A DNA stretch of 64,000 nt from NCBI GenBank assembly GCA_038147395.1, contig JAYQTM010000001.1:434001-498000 (forward strand). Direction: 5' to 3'. How positions within the stretch are numbered: position 1 is the stretch's first letter; each line of letters begins with the position of its first letter. The DNA comes from Eutrophovita brisbanensis (GTDB lineage: Bacteria; Pseudomonadota; Gammaproteobacteria; Burkholderiales; Eutrophovitaceae). The notes beneath the pieces were generated by a model. The model saw nothing but the letters and a program-made list of their open reading frames with translations, ran no database searches and was not told the DNA's origin. This document shows, one piece after another, positions 25,623 through 35,080 of the stretch. The translations under genes and the position numbers were made by a program.

Positions 25623-27773
25623 TTAATTCCCTTTGACGCGATTTACGCGAACGACGTCGCTCAACGATCGGACCTTTCGGATGACTTTGGCGAGGTGTAT
25701 GCGGTTAGTCACGAGAATAGAGAAATTAATCTCTGCATATGTCGTTCCGTCACCTTGTTCAAAATTACCGGTTTCAATATTTGCACTTGCTTCAGATATT
25801 TTTGAAGCGATTCGAGCGAGCACTCCTCTGCCATTAGTTGCGAGCACCCGTATCGTTACCATAAAAGATTTTGACGAATCTGGTGCCCAATGGACATCAA
25901 TCCATTTGGTTGGGTCATTCGATGCTCTTCTGGATACAGAGCAGTCATGTGTATGAACAACGAGACCATGTCCCTTCTTAAGGTAGCCAATTATTGGATC
26001 GCCTGGAATTGGTCGGCAACATTTTGCGAATTGTAGCGCCATGCCCTCAGTCCCGTGTATCACAAGACTGGTTTTCTTCGCATCTAATTGATTATCTTCA
26101 TTGTCATCGAGAGCGAGTAGGTGTCTGGCGACGACTACCGCTAGTTGTTTACCCAAACCAATCTCAGACAAGATTTCGTTTTTTGTTTTACCAGCACTTT
26201 CCTTCGCTAATCTTTGCCAATGATCGGCGCTAATTGCATCGGGTGATTTTTTTAGATCCGTGATGGCCTGTTTCAGCAAACGTTCTCCAAGCTGCGCAGA
26301 TTCTTCATGTTGTTGGGTTTTTACTTCATGTCGTATTTGTGATCGTGCACGACTTGTTGCGACGAAACGAAGCCAATTTGGGTTAGGTCTAGCATGTTGT
26401 GAGGTGATGATTTCCACCCGATCTCCACTCCGAAGCTCAGTGGATAGCGCAAACAACTCGTGGTTGATTTTCGCTGCGACCGTGGCATTTCCGACATCTG
26501 TGTGAACGGCATAGGCGAAATCGACCGGTGTTGACCCTCTTGGTAAGGACACAATTTTCCCTTTCGGAGTGAAAACATAAATTTCTTCTGGAAAGAGATC
26601 AAGCTTTAGGTGCTCTAGAAATTCGGTCGCGGTTCCCGATTGGGATTGAAGTTGCAGTAAGTTTTGCATCCATTGGTGTGTGCGGGTTTGAAGTTCAGAT
26701 AATGAATCGTCTCTGGACTCTTTATACAGCCAGTGTGATGCCACTCCGGATTCCGCGATTTGGTGCATTTCACTCGTTCTAATCTGTATTTCAATCGGCG
26801 TACCAACAGGGCTTAGTAGCGTGCTGTGTAAGCTTTGGTATCCGTTGGCTTTTGGTATCGCAATATAGTCTTTAAATTTGCCTGGTACCGGTTTAAATTC
26901 CTGATGGAGGACACCGAGAGAAAGATAGCAGGACGCAATATCCTCGACGACTACCCGAAAACCGTAAATGTCAAAAACCTCGGCGAAGGACAGAGTTTTT
27001 TGAGTCATTTTTCTGTAAATACTGTGAATTGTTTTTTCCCGACCTGATACATCGGCAGAAATATTATTTACAGAAAGACAGTGTTTGATCGATTCTAATA
27101 TTTGACTGATTAATTCTTTGCGATTACCTCTTGCACGTTTCAGTGCTTTATTTAGGACTCGATATCTGTTCGGATAAAGATGTGACAAAGAGAGCTCTTG
27201 TAATTCACGGTAAAGGTCGTTCAAGCCCAATCGATTGGCGATCGGTGCATATATTTCAAGCGTTTCTTTCGCGATACGAGCCCTTTTTTGGGGCTGCATG
27301 ACCGTTAAGGTCCTCATGTTGTGGAGTCTGTCGGCAAGCTTGATCAAAATGACTCTCACATCCTTGGACATAGCCAAAAGCATTTTTCGAAAATTTTCCG
27401 CTTGTTGATGCTTTTGAGATTCGAATTGGATGCGATCTAGCTTTGAGACGCCATCGACCAACTCTGCGACTATCGCTCCATACCGATCATTGATATCTTT
27501 TGTCGTGACCGGAGTGTCTTCCACGACGTCGTGCAGAAGCGCAGCGATTAGCGCGGGCGCATCAAGATTCCATCCGGTAAGTATGCTGGATACAGCAACA
27601 GGGTGGGAAACATAAGGCTCCCCAGATTTCCTGAATTGCCCCTTATGGGCTTGCTGGCTGTATTCAAACGCGTCGCGCAGAGTCGAGATATCCGCTTCTG
27701 GAAGATAACGTGAAGCGCTATTGATTAGAGGACTCGAAAGATTTCCGTCGTAATTTGTTTCCTCTGTGTGCAT
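25623..27773 (-). CDS. spoT: Bifunctional (p)ppGpp synthetase/hydrolase (SpoT/RelA)
   Basis: Controls the stringent-response alarmone. The 716-residue product has an intact HD hydrolase domain (LLHDVVEDT about residue 85; KLADRLHNMRTL), the synthetase domain (FDIYGFRVVVED, KFKDYIAIPKANGYQSLHST), a TGS domain (VFTPKGKIVSLPRGSTPVDF) and a C-terminal ACT/RAM region. The intact HD motif argues for a bifunctional Rel/SpoT rather than a synthetase-only RelA. It follows rpoZ and gmk on the minus strand, the usual gmk-rpoZ-spoT order. Confidence 0.95.
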   Translation of the reverse strand: MHTEETNYDGNLSSPLINSASRYLPEADISTLRDAFEYSQQAHKGQFRKSGEPYVSHPVAVSSILTGWNLDAPALIAALLHDVVEDTPVTTKDINDRYGAIVAELVDGVSKLDRIQFESQKHQQAENFRKMLLAMSKDVRVILIKLADRLHNMRTLTVMQPQKRARIAKETLEIYAPIANRLGLNDLYRELQELSLSHLYPNRYRVLNKALKRARGNRKELISQILESIKHCLSVNNISADVSGREKTIHSIYRKMTQKTLSFAEVFDIYGFRVVVEDIASCYLSLGVLHQEFKPVPGKFKDYIAIPKANGYQSLHSTLLSPVGTPIEIQIRTSEMHQIAESGVASHWLYKESRDDSLSELQTRTHQWMQNLLQLQSQSGTATEFLEHLKLDLFPEEIYVFTPKGKIVSLPRGSTPVDFAYAVHTDVGNATVAAKINHELFALSTELRSGDRVEIITSQHARPNPNWLRFVATSRARSQIRHEVKTQQHEESAQLGERLLKQAITDLKKSPDAISADHWQRLAKESAGKTKNEILSEIGLGKQLAVVVARHLLALDDNEDNQLDAKKTSLVIHGTEGMALQFAKCCRPIPGDPIIGYLKKGHGLVVHTHDCSVSRRASNDPTKWIDVHWAPDSSKSFMVTIRVLATNGRGVLARIASKISEASANIETGNFEQGDGTTYAEINFSILVTNRIHLAKVIRKVRSLSDVVRVNRVKGN

Positions 27774-27851
27774 ACGAAGGATCTCGGACGGGTCAAGTTA
27801 CTCTGATATTCTCTGCTCTGAATTGAAGAGGTCAGTTAGATGTGGAATAGG

Positions 27852-28055
27852 TTACTTAGCGTTGTCGAGAATATCGATGCCTATATGGCCCGACGCGATC
27901 TCTCTGAGTGCAATCACAGTCGGTTTGTCATGATTTTCCTCGACTAGAGCGGTATTGCCGATCGATAATTGTCGCGCACGATAACTTGCCGCCAAAGTCA
28001 GCTCAAATCGGTTTGGAATGCTTTCTAGACAATCGTCAACTGTGATTCTGGCCAT
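27852..28055 (-). CDS. rpoZ: RNA polymerase omega subunit
   Basis: The 67-residue product starts MARITVDDCLESIPNRFELT and contains AASYRARQL, the conserved omega helix that chaperones beta-prime. It lies 12 bases after gmk and precedes spoT, linking it to ppGpp control: omega contributes to the ppGpp-binding site on RNA polymerase. Confidence 0.96.
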   Translation of the reverse strand: MARITVDDCLESIPNRFELTLAASYRARQLSIGNTALVEENHDKPTVIALREIASGHIGIDILDNAK

Positions 28056-28067
28056 TGGATAAGTCTC

Positions 28068-28664
28068 CTAAATTTTTCCGAAAGTCTCCAGGATGGAATT
28101 TTTCATCACTTTTATTCGAGCGGCCTGGATAATTGCCTGAAGATCCCCGACGCATCGATATAGTTCGTCGTTGATAATAGCATACTGATACTCTCCGGCT
28201 CTTGTGATTTCGTCGGACGCAGCTTTGAGGCGGCGCTCTATCACATCTCTGGAGTCAGTTTGTCTATTTTCAAGTCGAATGCGCAGGGTCTCTTTATTCG
28301 GAGGCAGCACGAATATCGACACGCTTTCGGGAAAGAGCTCCCTGATTACTGCGGCACCTTGTACATCAATTTCCAATAACACATCACAACCTTTGGAAAT
28401 TTGCTGGCTTAGCGATGCCCTGCTGGTCCCGTACCAATTGCCGTGAACATTCGCATACTCGATGAATTCGCCACTGGCTAGCCGGTTTCGAAATTCTGCT
28501 TCTGTCGTAAAAATATAATCGAACCCGTCGACTTCTCCTTCACGTATCGGTCTCGTAGTGATTGATAAAGATTTGACGAGCGTAGGATCTCTGGCAAGCA
28601 GTTCATTGATCAGGGTCGACTTGCCAGCTCCAGATGGTGCGGAAATTACAAAAATATTCGACAT
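28068..28664 (-). CDS. gmk: Guanylate kinase
   Basis: Phosphorylates GMP to GDP. The 198-residue product has the P-loop ISAPSGAGKSTLINEL at the N-terminus, the GMP-binding STTTRPIREGEVDG-like segment (LSITTRPIREGEVDG) and FIEYANVHGNWYGTS. It begins 4 bases after yicC's stop region on the minus strand and heads gmk-rpoZ-spoT. Confidence 0.95.
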   Translation of the reverse strand: MSNIFVISAPSGAGKSTLINELLARDPTLVKSLSITTRPIREGEVDGFDYIFTTEAEFRNRLASGEFIEYANVHGNWYGTSRASLSQQISKGCDVLLEIDVQGAAVIRELFPESVSIFVLPPNKETLRIRLENRQTDSRDVIERRLKAASDEITRAGEYQYAIINDELYRCVGDLQAIIQAARIKVMKNSILETFGKI

Positions 28665-28668
28665 GGGT

Positions 28669-29532
28669 TTACTCGATATTTTGCACTTGTTCGCGAATTT
28701 GTTCTATTGCGACTTTCAATTCAATCGCTGCGTTTGTCGTTTCAATATCCGCAGATTTGGAACCCAGAGTGTTGGCTTCTCGGTTCAATTCTTGCATAAG
28801 AAAGTCTAATTTTTTACCCTTTGGGCCTTTAGAGGATAGGATTTCGTTGAGTGAGGATAAATGAACTTCGAGCCTCTTTAACTCCTCCTCAATATCGATT
28901 TTAGAAGCGAATAACACGATCTCTTGCGCCAGTCGTTCATCACTGATATCCAGTGCTTTTTCGGTAAGTTTGTCCCTTATTTTTGTTTCAAACTTTGCAA
29001 TGATGTCGGGTACTTTCGGGGAAATTCTAATGACTAATTCGTGTATTTCCGCTGCTTTTTCTCTGATGACTCTCTCAAGTTTTTCACCCTCGTTGCCTCT
29101 CGAGATCCGCATTTTATCAATCGCCTGATCGAGGGCACCTTTGCTCTTTCCGAATACTTCGTCAACGTTTTCCTCTTGTGTGCTCAATACGCCTGGTGTT
29201 TTTAGCACATCATTAGTTGTTAGCCTATTGGCGTCTGGAAAGTATTTCGAGACTTGGTCTTCTAGTTTTTTTAGAGCAAAGATGGCCGTTTGAGAAATTT
29301 CCTGAGGGTTTAGATTCTCGTGCGTATTTAGAATTATCTTGCATTCGACTTTTCCCCGGTTCAACTGAGAAGAGATGATTTTCCTATAGTCTGGTTCAAA
29401 CTGTCTGAGGATGTCTGGAAGGCGAAAATGTAGTTCTAAAAATCGATGATTGACAGATCTCAATTCGACGGTTACTGATCCGGTTGTTGTTGGTATCTCG
29501 TGATAGGAGTAACCAGTCATACTGTAGGTCAT
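28669..29532 (-). CDS. yicC: YicC family endoribonuclease-type protein
   Basis: The 287-residue product begins MTYSMTGYSYHEI and ends with the DUF1732 signature MQELNREANTLGSKSADIET, both diagnostic of YicC/YloC. E. coli YicC has been linked to small-RNA (RyhB) turnover. It is divergent from rph across 104 bases and upstream of gmk; the pairing of yicC with gmk is common. Confidence 0.93.
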   Translation of the reverse strand: MTYSMTGYSYHEIPTTTGSVTVELRSVNHRFLELHFRLPDILRQFEPDYRKIISSQLNRGKVECKIILNTHENLNPQEISQTAIFALKKLEDQVSKYFPDANRLTTNDVLKTPGVLSTQEENVDEVFGKSKGALDQAIDKMRISRGNEGEKLERVIREKAAEIHELVIRISPKVPDIIAKFETKIRDKLTEKALDISDERLAQEIVLFASKIDIEEELKRLEVHLSSLNEILSSKGPKGKKLDFLMQELNREANTLGSKSADIETTNAAIELKVAIEQIREQVQNIE

Positions 29533-29570
29533 GAATGATCGCGGAGTTTGTTTTGTTAATCTTGCGCCTT

Positions 29571-29591
29571 AAGATAGCATGACACTATCTT
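29571..29591. promoter_or_regulatory. Inverted repeat in the yicC/rph divergent gap
   Basis: Perfect 7-bp arms AAGATAG (29571-29577) and CTATCTT (29585-29591) flank CATGACA in the 104-base gap between the divergent yicC and rph genes. It resembles an operator more than a terminator (no T-run). No known regulator consensus is recognised. Confidence 0.4.
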
Positions 29592-29636
29592 CGAGGGTTT
29601 GATATTTGAATAAATACTAGGCACAAAGGAAACGAT

Positions 29637-30358
29637 ATGAGTAGAGCAGGGCGTACTCTTGATCAACTGAGACAGGTGAAGTTCACACGAGATTTTATTA
29701 GTGCGGCAGATGCCTCGGTTTTGGTTGAGTTTGGAAAGACCAGAGTGATTTGCACCGCCTCGTTAGAGGATAGAGTGCCCCCTTTTCGCCGCGGAAGTGG
29801 GGCTGGCTGGGTTACGGCAGAGTATGGAATGTTGCCTCGATCGACGCAATCACGCATGGACCGAGAGGCTGCAAAAGGAAAGCAGTCAGGCAGGACGCAG
29901 GAGATCCAGAGATTGATTGGTCGAAGTTTGAGGTCTGTGACAGACCTATCGAAGTTGGGGGAGAGAACGATAAAAATTGACTGTGATGTGATCGAAGCGG
30001 ATGGGGGAACTAGAACTGCGAGTATAACTGGGGGTTCATTGTGTTGTATGAAACTGTTATGAATTTGGTCGCCTCCGGGGCTATTTTGGAGATGCCTGTA
30101 AATAAATTCGTCGCGGCTATTTCTGTAGGAATCGTCTCTGAAAAGGTATTTCTGGACTTGGATTATGTTGAGGACTCGGGGTGCGAAACGGACCTTAATC
30201 TTGTTATGTCTGAGGATCAAAAATTCATCGAAATTCAAGGCACAGCTGAGGGTGCGCCTTTCGATCAGTTGCAACTTGAACAGATGCTCGCCTATGGCCA
30301 GAAAGGCATTCTCGAACTCATTTCCATGCAAAAGCTTTGCTTAGGAGTAAACGTTTAA
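29637..30358 (+). CDS. rph: Ribonuclease PH, reading frame broken by one missing base
   Basis: RNase PH trims tRNA 3' ends. The first frame runs 29637-30062 and ends in aberrant residues GGSLCCMKLL after the conserved ADGGTRTASITGG. The correct continuation (GFIVLYETVMNLVASG ... AAISVGIV ... FIEIQGTAEG) is in another frame ending at 30358. Adding one G to GGGGG at 30030-30034 joins them into 240 residues, the normal size. The start ATG has AAAGGA before it. Whether this is a real lesion or a base-call error is discussed in the findings. Its TAA overlaps the rdgB ATG. Confidence 0.92.
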
Positions 30359-30954
30359 TGCGTTTGATGAAGATAGTCTTTGCTTCGAGTAATAAGGGTA
30401 AACTCAAAGAGGCGAAGTCACTCTTGGGGAACTTTGGTGTTGAGCTTGTGAGTCAGAGCGAGCTGGGGATTCTGCCCTGCGACGAACCACATATCACTTT
30501 TGTGGAGAATTCATTAGAGAAAGCGAGACACGCTGCCAAGCTTTCTGGGCTCCCGGCACTTGCCGAGGACTCTGGAATTTGTGTCCCAGAGCTTGATGGG
30601 CGACCGGGGGTTAAATCTGCTCGATATTCGGGTGATCAGGCTACTGATGAGGGAAATGTGAATTTACTCTTGCGCAGTATGGCTGCCATATCCAACCGAT
30701 CGGCTTTTTATCACTGCTCTCTTGCTCTAATGCGCCACAGTACAGATCCTTCTCCATTAATTTCCGAAGGTCGGTGGCACGGGCAAGTGTTGTATGAACC
30801 TCGGGGGGACGGTGGCTTCGGCTATGACCCAATATTTTTCGATCCACAGATGAATTTGACTGGTGCGGAAATGACGTTAGAACAAAAAAATAGCGTCAGC
30901 CACCGGGGTCACGCCTTAAGGACAATGATGGCAATGATTCGTGAAAATTTCTGA
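30358..30954 (+). CDS. rdgB: dITP/XTP pyrophosphatase
   Basis: Hydrolyses non-canonical purine triphosphates to protect DNA. From ATG 30358 it is 198 residues, with IVFASSNKGKLKEAKSLL at the N-terminus, LPALAEDSGICVPEL and DGGFGYDPIFF, and the terminal KNSVSHRGHAL. The start overlaps rph's TAA (TAATG); GGAG at 30344-30347 supports it over ATG 30367. Confidence 0.94.
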   Translation: MRLMKIVFASSNKGKLKEAKSLLGNFGVELVSQSELGILPCDEPHITFVENSLEKARHAAKLSGLPALAEDSGICVPELDGRPGVKSARYSGDQATDEGNVNLLLRSMAAISNRSAFYHCSLALMRHSTDPSPLISEGRWHGQVLYEPRGDGGFGYDPIFFDPQMNLTGAEMTLEQKNSVSHRGHALRTMMAMIRENF

Positions 30955-30989
30955 GGTTTATTGTTGAGATAGTAAGGGAGCTGTTTCAT

Positions 30990-32126
30990 TTGCAAATTCC
31001 AGAACACATTTCGCTTTACGTTCATATCCCTTGGTGTGAGAAAAAGTGTTTGTACTGTGACTTTAACTCGCACGAAATTCGAGAGTCTATTCCGGAGGAA
31101 AATTATTTAGATGCGCTATTGCGTGACTTAAGTGAGAACAGAAAGTACTTGATCGATCGAAAAATAATGACGGTATTTTTTGGCGGCGGTACACCGTCCA
31201 CGATGTCATCAAAGTTTTACAGCAAATTTTTGACTCAGCTTAGAAATAATTACGATGTTGACCGCTCTGCTGAAATTACGCTCGAGGCGAATCCTGGTAC
31301 GTCAGATGAGGAGAAATTAGGGGGCTATTTTGACGCCGGTATTAACCGAATATCCATTGGCGTCCAAACATTCAACGACCGGCTTCTTGCTGCGATAGGC
31401 AGAGTACATAGTGCCGATCAGGCGTACTCAAGCTTGGAGACAGCTCGCTCTTTGTTTGCCAATATGAATGTTGACTTGATGTTTGCTCTACCAGGCCAAA
31501 CGTTAGAAATGTTGGGTAATGATTTGCGCGCAGTTGCGACCATTCGTGCGGATCATTTATCTATCTATCATCTCACGGTCGAGCCTAACACATGGTTCGC
31601 GAAACATCCGCCTCAACTACCGTCCGATGATTTAGCTTTCGAGATGCAAGAACACATCGGTGACTTCGCGCAACAAAATGGTTTTCTTGGCTACGAGGTT
31701 TCAGCATTCTGTTCCCCCTCGAATCAGTCTAAACATAATCTTAATTACTGGGAGTTTGGTGATTATCTTGGAGTTGGTGCGGGCGCGCATTCTAAAATTT
31801 CTGATTCAGAGGGCGTGATTAGATTTGCAAAGTATAAACAGCCAAAACACTATATGGACAAAGTGATGACTCATTCGGGTATCCAGAGTCAACATCGGGT
31901 CAATGTCGAGAGTCTTCCATTTGAGTTTTTTATGAATGCCTTGCGTTTGATTGACGGCGTGCCAACCACTTTATTCGAGGATAGAACAGGCCTTTCCATC
32001 AAGTCCGTCAACTCTAAAATCGATCGCTTAGTTAGTGTCGGTTTACTAGACACATCAGGAAATCGGATAAGGACCACGCGTGAAGGAATGAATTTTTTAA
32101 ATGATGTTTTACAGCAGTTCCTATGA
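30990..32126 (+). CDS. hemW: Radical SAM heme chaperone HemW
   Basis: A 378-residue radical SAM protein with the CxxxCxxC motif in HIPWCEKKCLYCDFNSH (about residues 12-28), GGGTPSTM and GVQTFND, characteristic of the HemW branch (formerly labelled coproporphyrinogen III oxidase-like). It inserts heme into apoproteins and does not itself make heme. TTG start at 30990 behind GGGAG. It follows rdgB as in many proteobacteria. Confidence 0.93.
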   Translation: MQIPEHISLYVHIPWCEKKCLYCDFNSHEIRESIPEENYLDALLRDLSENRKYLIDRKIMTVFFGGGTPSTMSSKFYSKFLTQLRNNYDVDRSAEITLEANPGTSDEEKLGGYFDAGINRISIGVQTFNDRLLAAIGRVHSADQAYSSLETARSLFANMNVDLMFALPGQTLEMLGNDLRAVATIRADHLSIYHLTVEPNTWFAKHPPQLPSDDLAFEMQEHIGDFAQQNGFLGYEVSAFCSPSNQSKHNLNYWEFGDYLGVGAGAHSKISDSEGVIRFAKYKQPKHYMDKVMTHSGIQSQHRVNVESLPFEFFMNALRLIDGVPTTLFEDRTGLSIKSVNSKIDRLVSVGLLDTSGNRIRTTREGMNFLNDVLQQFL

Positions 32127-32128
32127 AT

Positions 32129-32809
32129 TTAAATGCTCGATATTTTTCGAAATATCATATCGAATACGTTATGTCCCAAATTAATTCCTCGTCGCTCAAA
32201 CTTCGTCACAGGACGGCAGTCAGGCCGAGCTGTAAAGGCTTCTGATATGTTTTGTAGGATAGGGTTTTGTTCGAGAATATTTAAGGTTTCTGTTGCGTAG
32301 TCTTCCCAATCCGTGGCGACATGTAAGTAGCCTCCTTCCTGTAAGGTTGTCGCAATCATGTCAACAAATTCTTTGTTAATCAGTCGTCGCTTATGGTGCC
32401 TTTTTTTGGGCCATGGGTCTGGGAAGAAAATATGAACACCAGCAAGGGAGCCACGATCAAACATCTTAGGTATTACTTCTGTTGCGTCTCGCTCGATGAC
32501 ACGGACATTTGTTAGCGCCTCAGCCTCACAAAGGTTTAACAGACGTCCCACTCCAGGAGGGTGTACCTCAATTCCAACATAGTTGGTGTCTGTATTGTTT
32601 CTCGCAATTTCGAAGGTCGTATCCCCCATTCCGAAACCGATCTCTAACACTGTGGGATTTTTATTCCCAAATATTGAGGCAAAATTTACGGGCTTATCTC
32701 CGCGGAAATCGATCAAATACTTATGAGCTAATTTTAATCTTGCTTCTTTTTGTCCCTTGGACATTCGTCCTGCACGTAAGATATAACTACGAATTTTTCG
32801 TTGGTACAT
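32129..32809 (-). CDS. trmB: tRNA (guanine-N7-)-methyltransferase
   Basis: Makes m7G46 in tRNA. The 226-residue product has the SAM loop VLEIGFGMGDTTFEIARNN (about residues 54-72) and the family motif HIFFPDPWPKKRHHKRRLI (about 127-145). It is convergent with hemW and downstream of thiG. Confidence 0.95.
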   Translation of the reverse strand: MYQRKIRSYILRAGRMSKGQKEARLKLAHKYLIDFRGDKPVNFASIFGNKNPTVLEIGFGMGDTTFEIARNNTDTNYVGIEVHPPGVGRLLNLCEAEALTNVRVIERDATEVIPKMFDRGSLAGVHIFFPDPWPKKRHHKRRLINKEFVDMIATTLQEGGYLHVATDWEDYATETLNILEQNPILQNISEAFTARPDCRPVTKFERRGINLGHNVFDMIFRKISSI

Positions 32810-32826
32810 GACTCACGCCGCTGCAA

Positions 32827-33621
32827 TTATCCTTGGGGTGTGAGTAACCCAGTCTTAGGTGAGCTCGGAGAAGCTTGATAGGCTTTTTTTGCCATTCTGC
32901 CCGAAAGGAAAGCCTCTCTACCAGCCTCTACTGCTTTGCGCATCGCTCCCGCCATGCCAATGGGATCTTTTGCAGCTGCAATTGCCGTATTCATAAGCAC
33001 TGCATCACAACCCATTTCCATGGCTATCGTGGCATCGGATGCCGTTCCCACCCCTGCGTCGACAATGACTGGGACCGTAGAATTATCGATAATGATTTTC
33101 AGATTCCACGGATTGAGGATTCCCATTCCTGAGCCGATTAACGAAGCGAGAGGCATGATGGCGACACACCCCAATTCCTCAAGTCGTTTGGCGATGACAG
33201 GGTCGTCGGACGTGTAGACCATTACTTGAAATCCATCCCGGATTAGCCGCTCGGCAGCGACAAGCGTCTCTGTGACATTGGGGAAGAGTGTCGTTGGATC
33301 ACCCAGAACTTCAAGCTTAACGAGGTCATGTCCCTCTAATAATTCTCGAGCTAATTGAAGAGTTCTCACTGCCTCATTCGCCGAGTAACATCCGGCCGTG
33401 TTGGGCAGCAGAGTTACCCGATCTCGATCTATGTAATCCAACAAGCTCGGTTCTGATGGCTTTTGGCCTAGATTGGTTCGCCTGATGGCAACAGTCACAA
33501 TCTCCGCTCCGCTATTCTTGATTGCAGATTGTGTTTCAGAGAAATTTTTATATTTTCCTGTTCCGACTATTAGTCGACTAGAAAAAGATCGGGTGCCGAT
33601 CGTGAAATTTTTTGAGTTCAA
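32827..33621 (-). CDS. thiG: Thiazole synthase ThiG
   Basis: Forms the thiazole ring of thiamine with ThiS-thiocarboxylate. The 264-residue product shows FSSRLIVGTGKYKNF, AIRRTNL, the lysine segment DLVKLEVLGD (Schiff-base region) and PVIVDAGVGTASDATIAMEMGCDAVLMNTAI. Gap of 29 bases to thiS upstream. Confidence 0.95.
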   Translation of the reverse strand: MNSKNFTIGTRSFSSRLIVGTGKYKNFSETQSAIKNSGAEIVTVAIRRTNLGQKPSEPSLLDYIDRDRVTLLPNTAGCYSANEAVRTLQLARELLEGHDLVKLEVLGDPTTLFPNVTETLVAAERLIRDGFQVMVYTSDDPVIAKRLEELGCVAIMPLASLIGSGMGILNPWNLKIIIDNSTVPVIVDAGVGTASDATIAMEMGCDAVLMNTAIAAAKDPIGMAGAMRKAVEAGREAFLSGRMAKKAYQASPSSPKTGLLTPQG

Positions 33622-33650
33622 AAGTGCTCTCCAACTCGATTCTTGCGATG

Positions 33651-33854
33651 TTATCCACCACCTACTGCTGTAACGATTTCAATTTTGTCTTTATGTTTTA
33701 ACGTGATGGAATCATAACGGCTACGAGATACAATTTGATGATTAATTTCTATGGCAATTTTCCTATCAGATAATCCTAGGCTGTTGACGAGTGAGTCGAC
33801 GCTCGTGTTGTCCTCTAATGCTATCGACGCGCCGTTGACCTGAACTTCTACCAT
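33651..33854 (-). CDS. thiS: Sulfur carrier protein ThiS
   Basis: The 67-residue product has a ubiquitin-like fold and ends in the GG pair (TAVGGG) whose last glycine is thiocarboxylated for thiazole synthesis. The thiS-thiG-trmB order is typical of betaproteobacteria. An ATG start at 33854 fits. Confidence 0.92.
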   Translation of the reverse strand: MVEVQVNGASIALEDNTSVDSLVNSLGLSDRKIAIEINHQIVSRSRYDSITLKHKDKIEIVTAVGGG

Positions 33855-34030
33855 GGCTTATGTGCCTTAGAATGTTAATCTTGAAATTTTATCATTTTGA
33901 GTTTGTTTATTAATTGGTTGATATCGGGGAGTTTCGATAAAAAGGGTTCGATTTTTTAACGTGCCTGTTTTCTTTCATCAAACACTTAACTCTAGATACC
34001 GCTGATATGTATCGTTGAAAATGGCAGTGA

Positions 34031-35080
34031 TTGGATTTTATTTTGCGCGAGTTTTCCGAATTAGTGATTAGCTGGCAGCAGCAATTTGGGCGACATGATT
34101 TGCCTTGGCAGGTGGACAAAAGTCCTTACAAGGTATGGATATCGGAGATCATGCTGCAGCAGACACAAGTGGAAACGGTTAAGAAATATTTCACGCGTTT
34201 TGTTGAAAGATTTCCCACGATCGAGGCATTATCGAACGCGAGCGAAGAGGATGTAATGGCCTTATGGAGTGGGCTAGGATATTACTCTCGGGCGCGAAAT
34301 CTGCTAAAGACCGCAGTAAAATTGGTGAGCGAACATGATGGTAAGATGCCGAATCAATTCGACCAATTGATTAGTCTTCCTGGTATCGGCAGATCGACTG
34401 CAGGTGCGATCCTGTCACTGTCGTTTGGTCGCGCGTACCCCATCCTGGATGGTAACGTCAAACGAGTTTTGTCGCGTGTCTTTGGAGTGAAAGAGGTCGT
34501 CAACACAGCTTTGGGTTTGCGTAGGTTATGGAGTCTCGCTGAAAAAAATTTACCTGAATCAGATGCAGACATCTATACACAGGGGTTAATGGATCTCGGA
34601 GCGACCATTTGTGCTCGCAAAGTTCCTCGTTGTGATATTTGTCCGCTCGTAAAACTTTGTTATGCGGGCAAACACGGCGAGCAACATAATCTGCCTGTCA
34701 GCAAAAAAAGAACTCCGCCCACAAAAAGAGCGTTATATGTGGCAGTTTTCAAATGCTCGGAGAAGTTGCTTTTTGAGAAAACGGCTCATGGCGGTGTGTG
34801 GCGTGGGCTTTGGCATTTCATTCATTTAGATGCAATCGAAGACAATACCGTCAATAATTTTTCAAATGATCTGGGGTTCATGATCAAGCACCTCGGCGAT
34901 ACTTCGGTATTTAAATACAGGTTGACACACATTGAGTACGAAGTGTTTGTAAGAGTTATTGACGTCGACCGAGTAAATTTCAAAACCCATAGCGCAATCT
35001 ACAAATGGTTTGAAAGGGGTGATGTCGGCAGAATAGGAACTCCTCGGCTGGTAGATAAAATTATCAATTTGAAACTCTAA
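34031..35080 (+). CDS. mutY: Adenine DNA glycosylase MutY
   Basis: Removes adenine opposite 8-oxoguanine. The 349-residue product has the catalytic EIMLQQTQV glutamate, helix-hairpin-helix LPGIGRSTAGAIL with Asp in ILDGNVKRV, and the iron-sulphur ligands in ICARKVPRCDICPLVKLC (C-x6-C-x2-C-x5-C). A TTG start at 34031 is used; TTG 34043 is an alternative. Its stop overlaps the repaired end of rapZ on the opposite strand. Confidence 0.94.
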   Translation: MDFILREFSELVISWQQQFGRHDLPWQVDKSPYKVWISEIMLQQTQVETVKKYFTRFVERFPTIEALSNASEEDVMALWSGLGYYSRARNLLKTAVKLVSEHDGKMPNQFDQLISLPGIGRSTAGAILSLSFGRAYPILDGNVKRVLSRVFGVKEVVNTALGLRRLWSLAEKNLPESDADIYTQGLMDLGATICARKVPRCDICPLVKLCYAGKHGEQHNLPVSKKRTPPTKRALYVAVFKCSEKLLFEKTAHGGVWRGLWHFIHLDAIEDNTVNNFSNDLGFMIKHLGDTSVFKYRLTHIEYEVFVRVIDVDRVNFKTHSAIYKWFERGDVGRIGTPRLVDKIINLKL

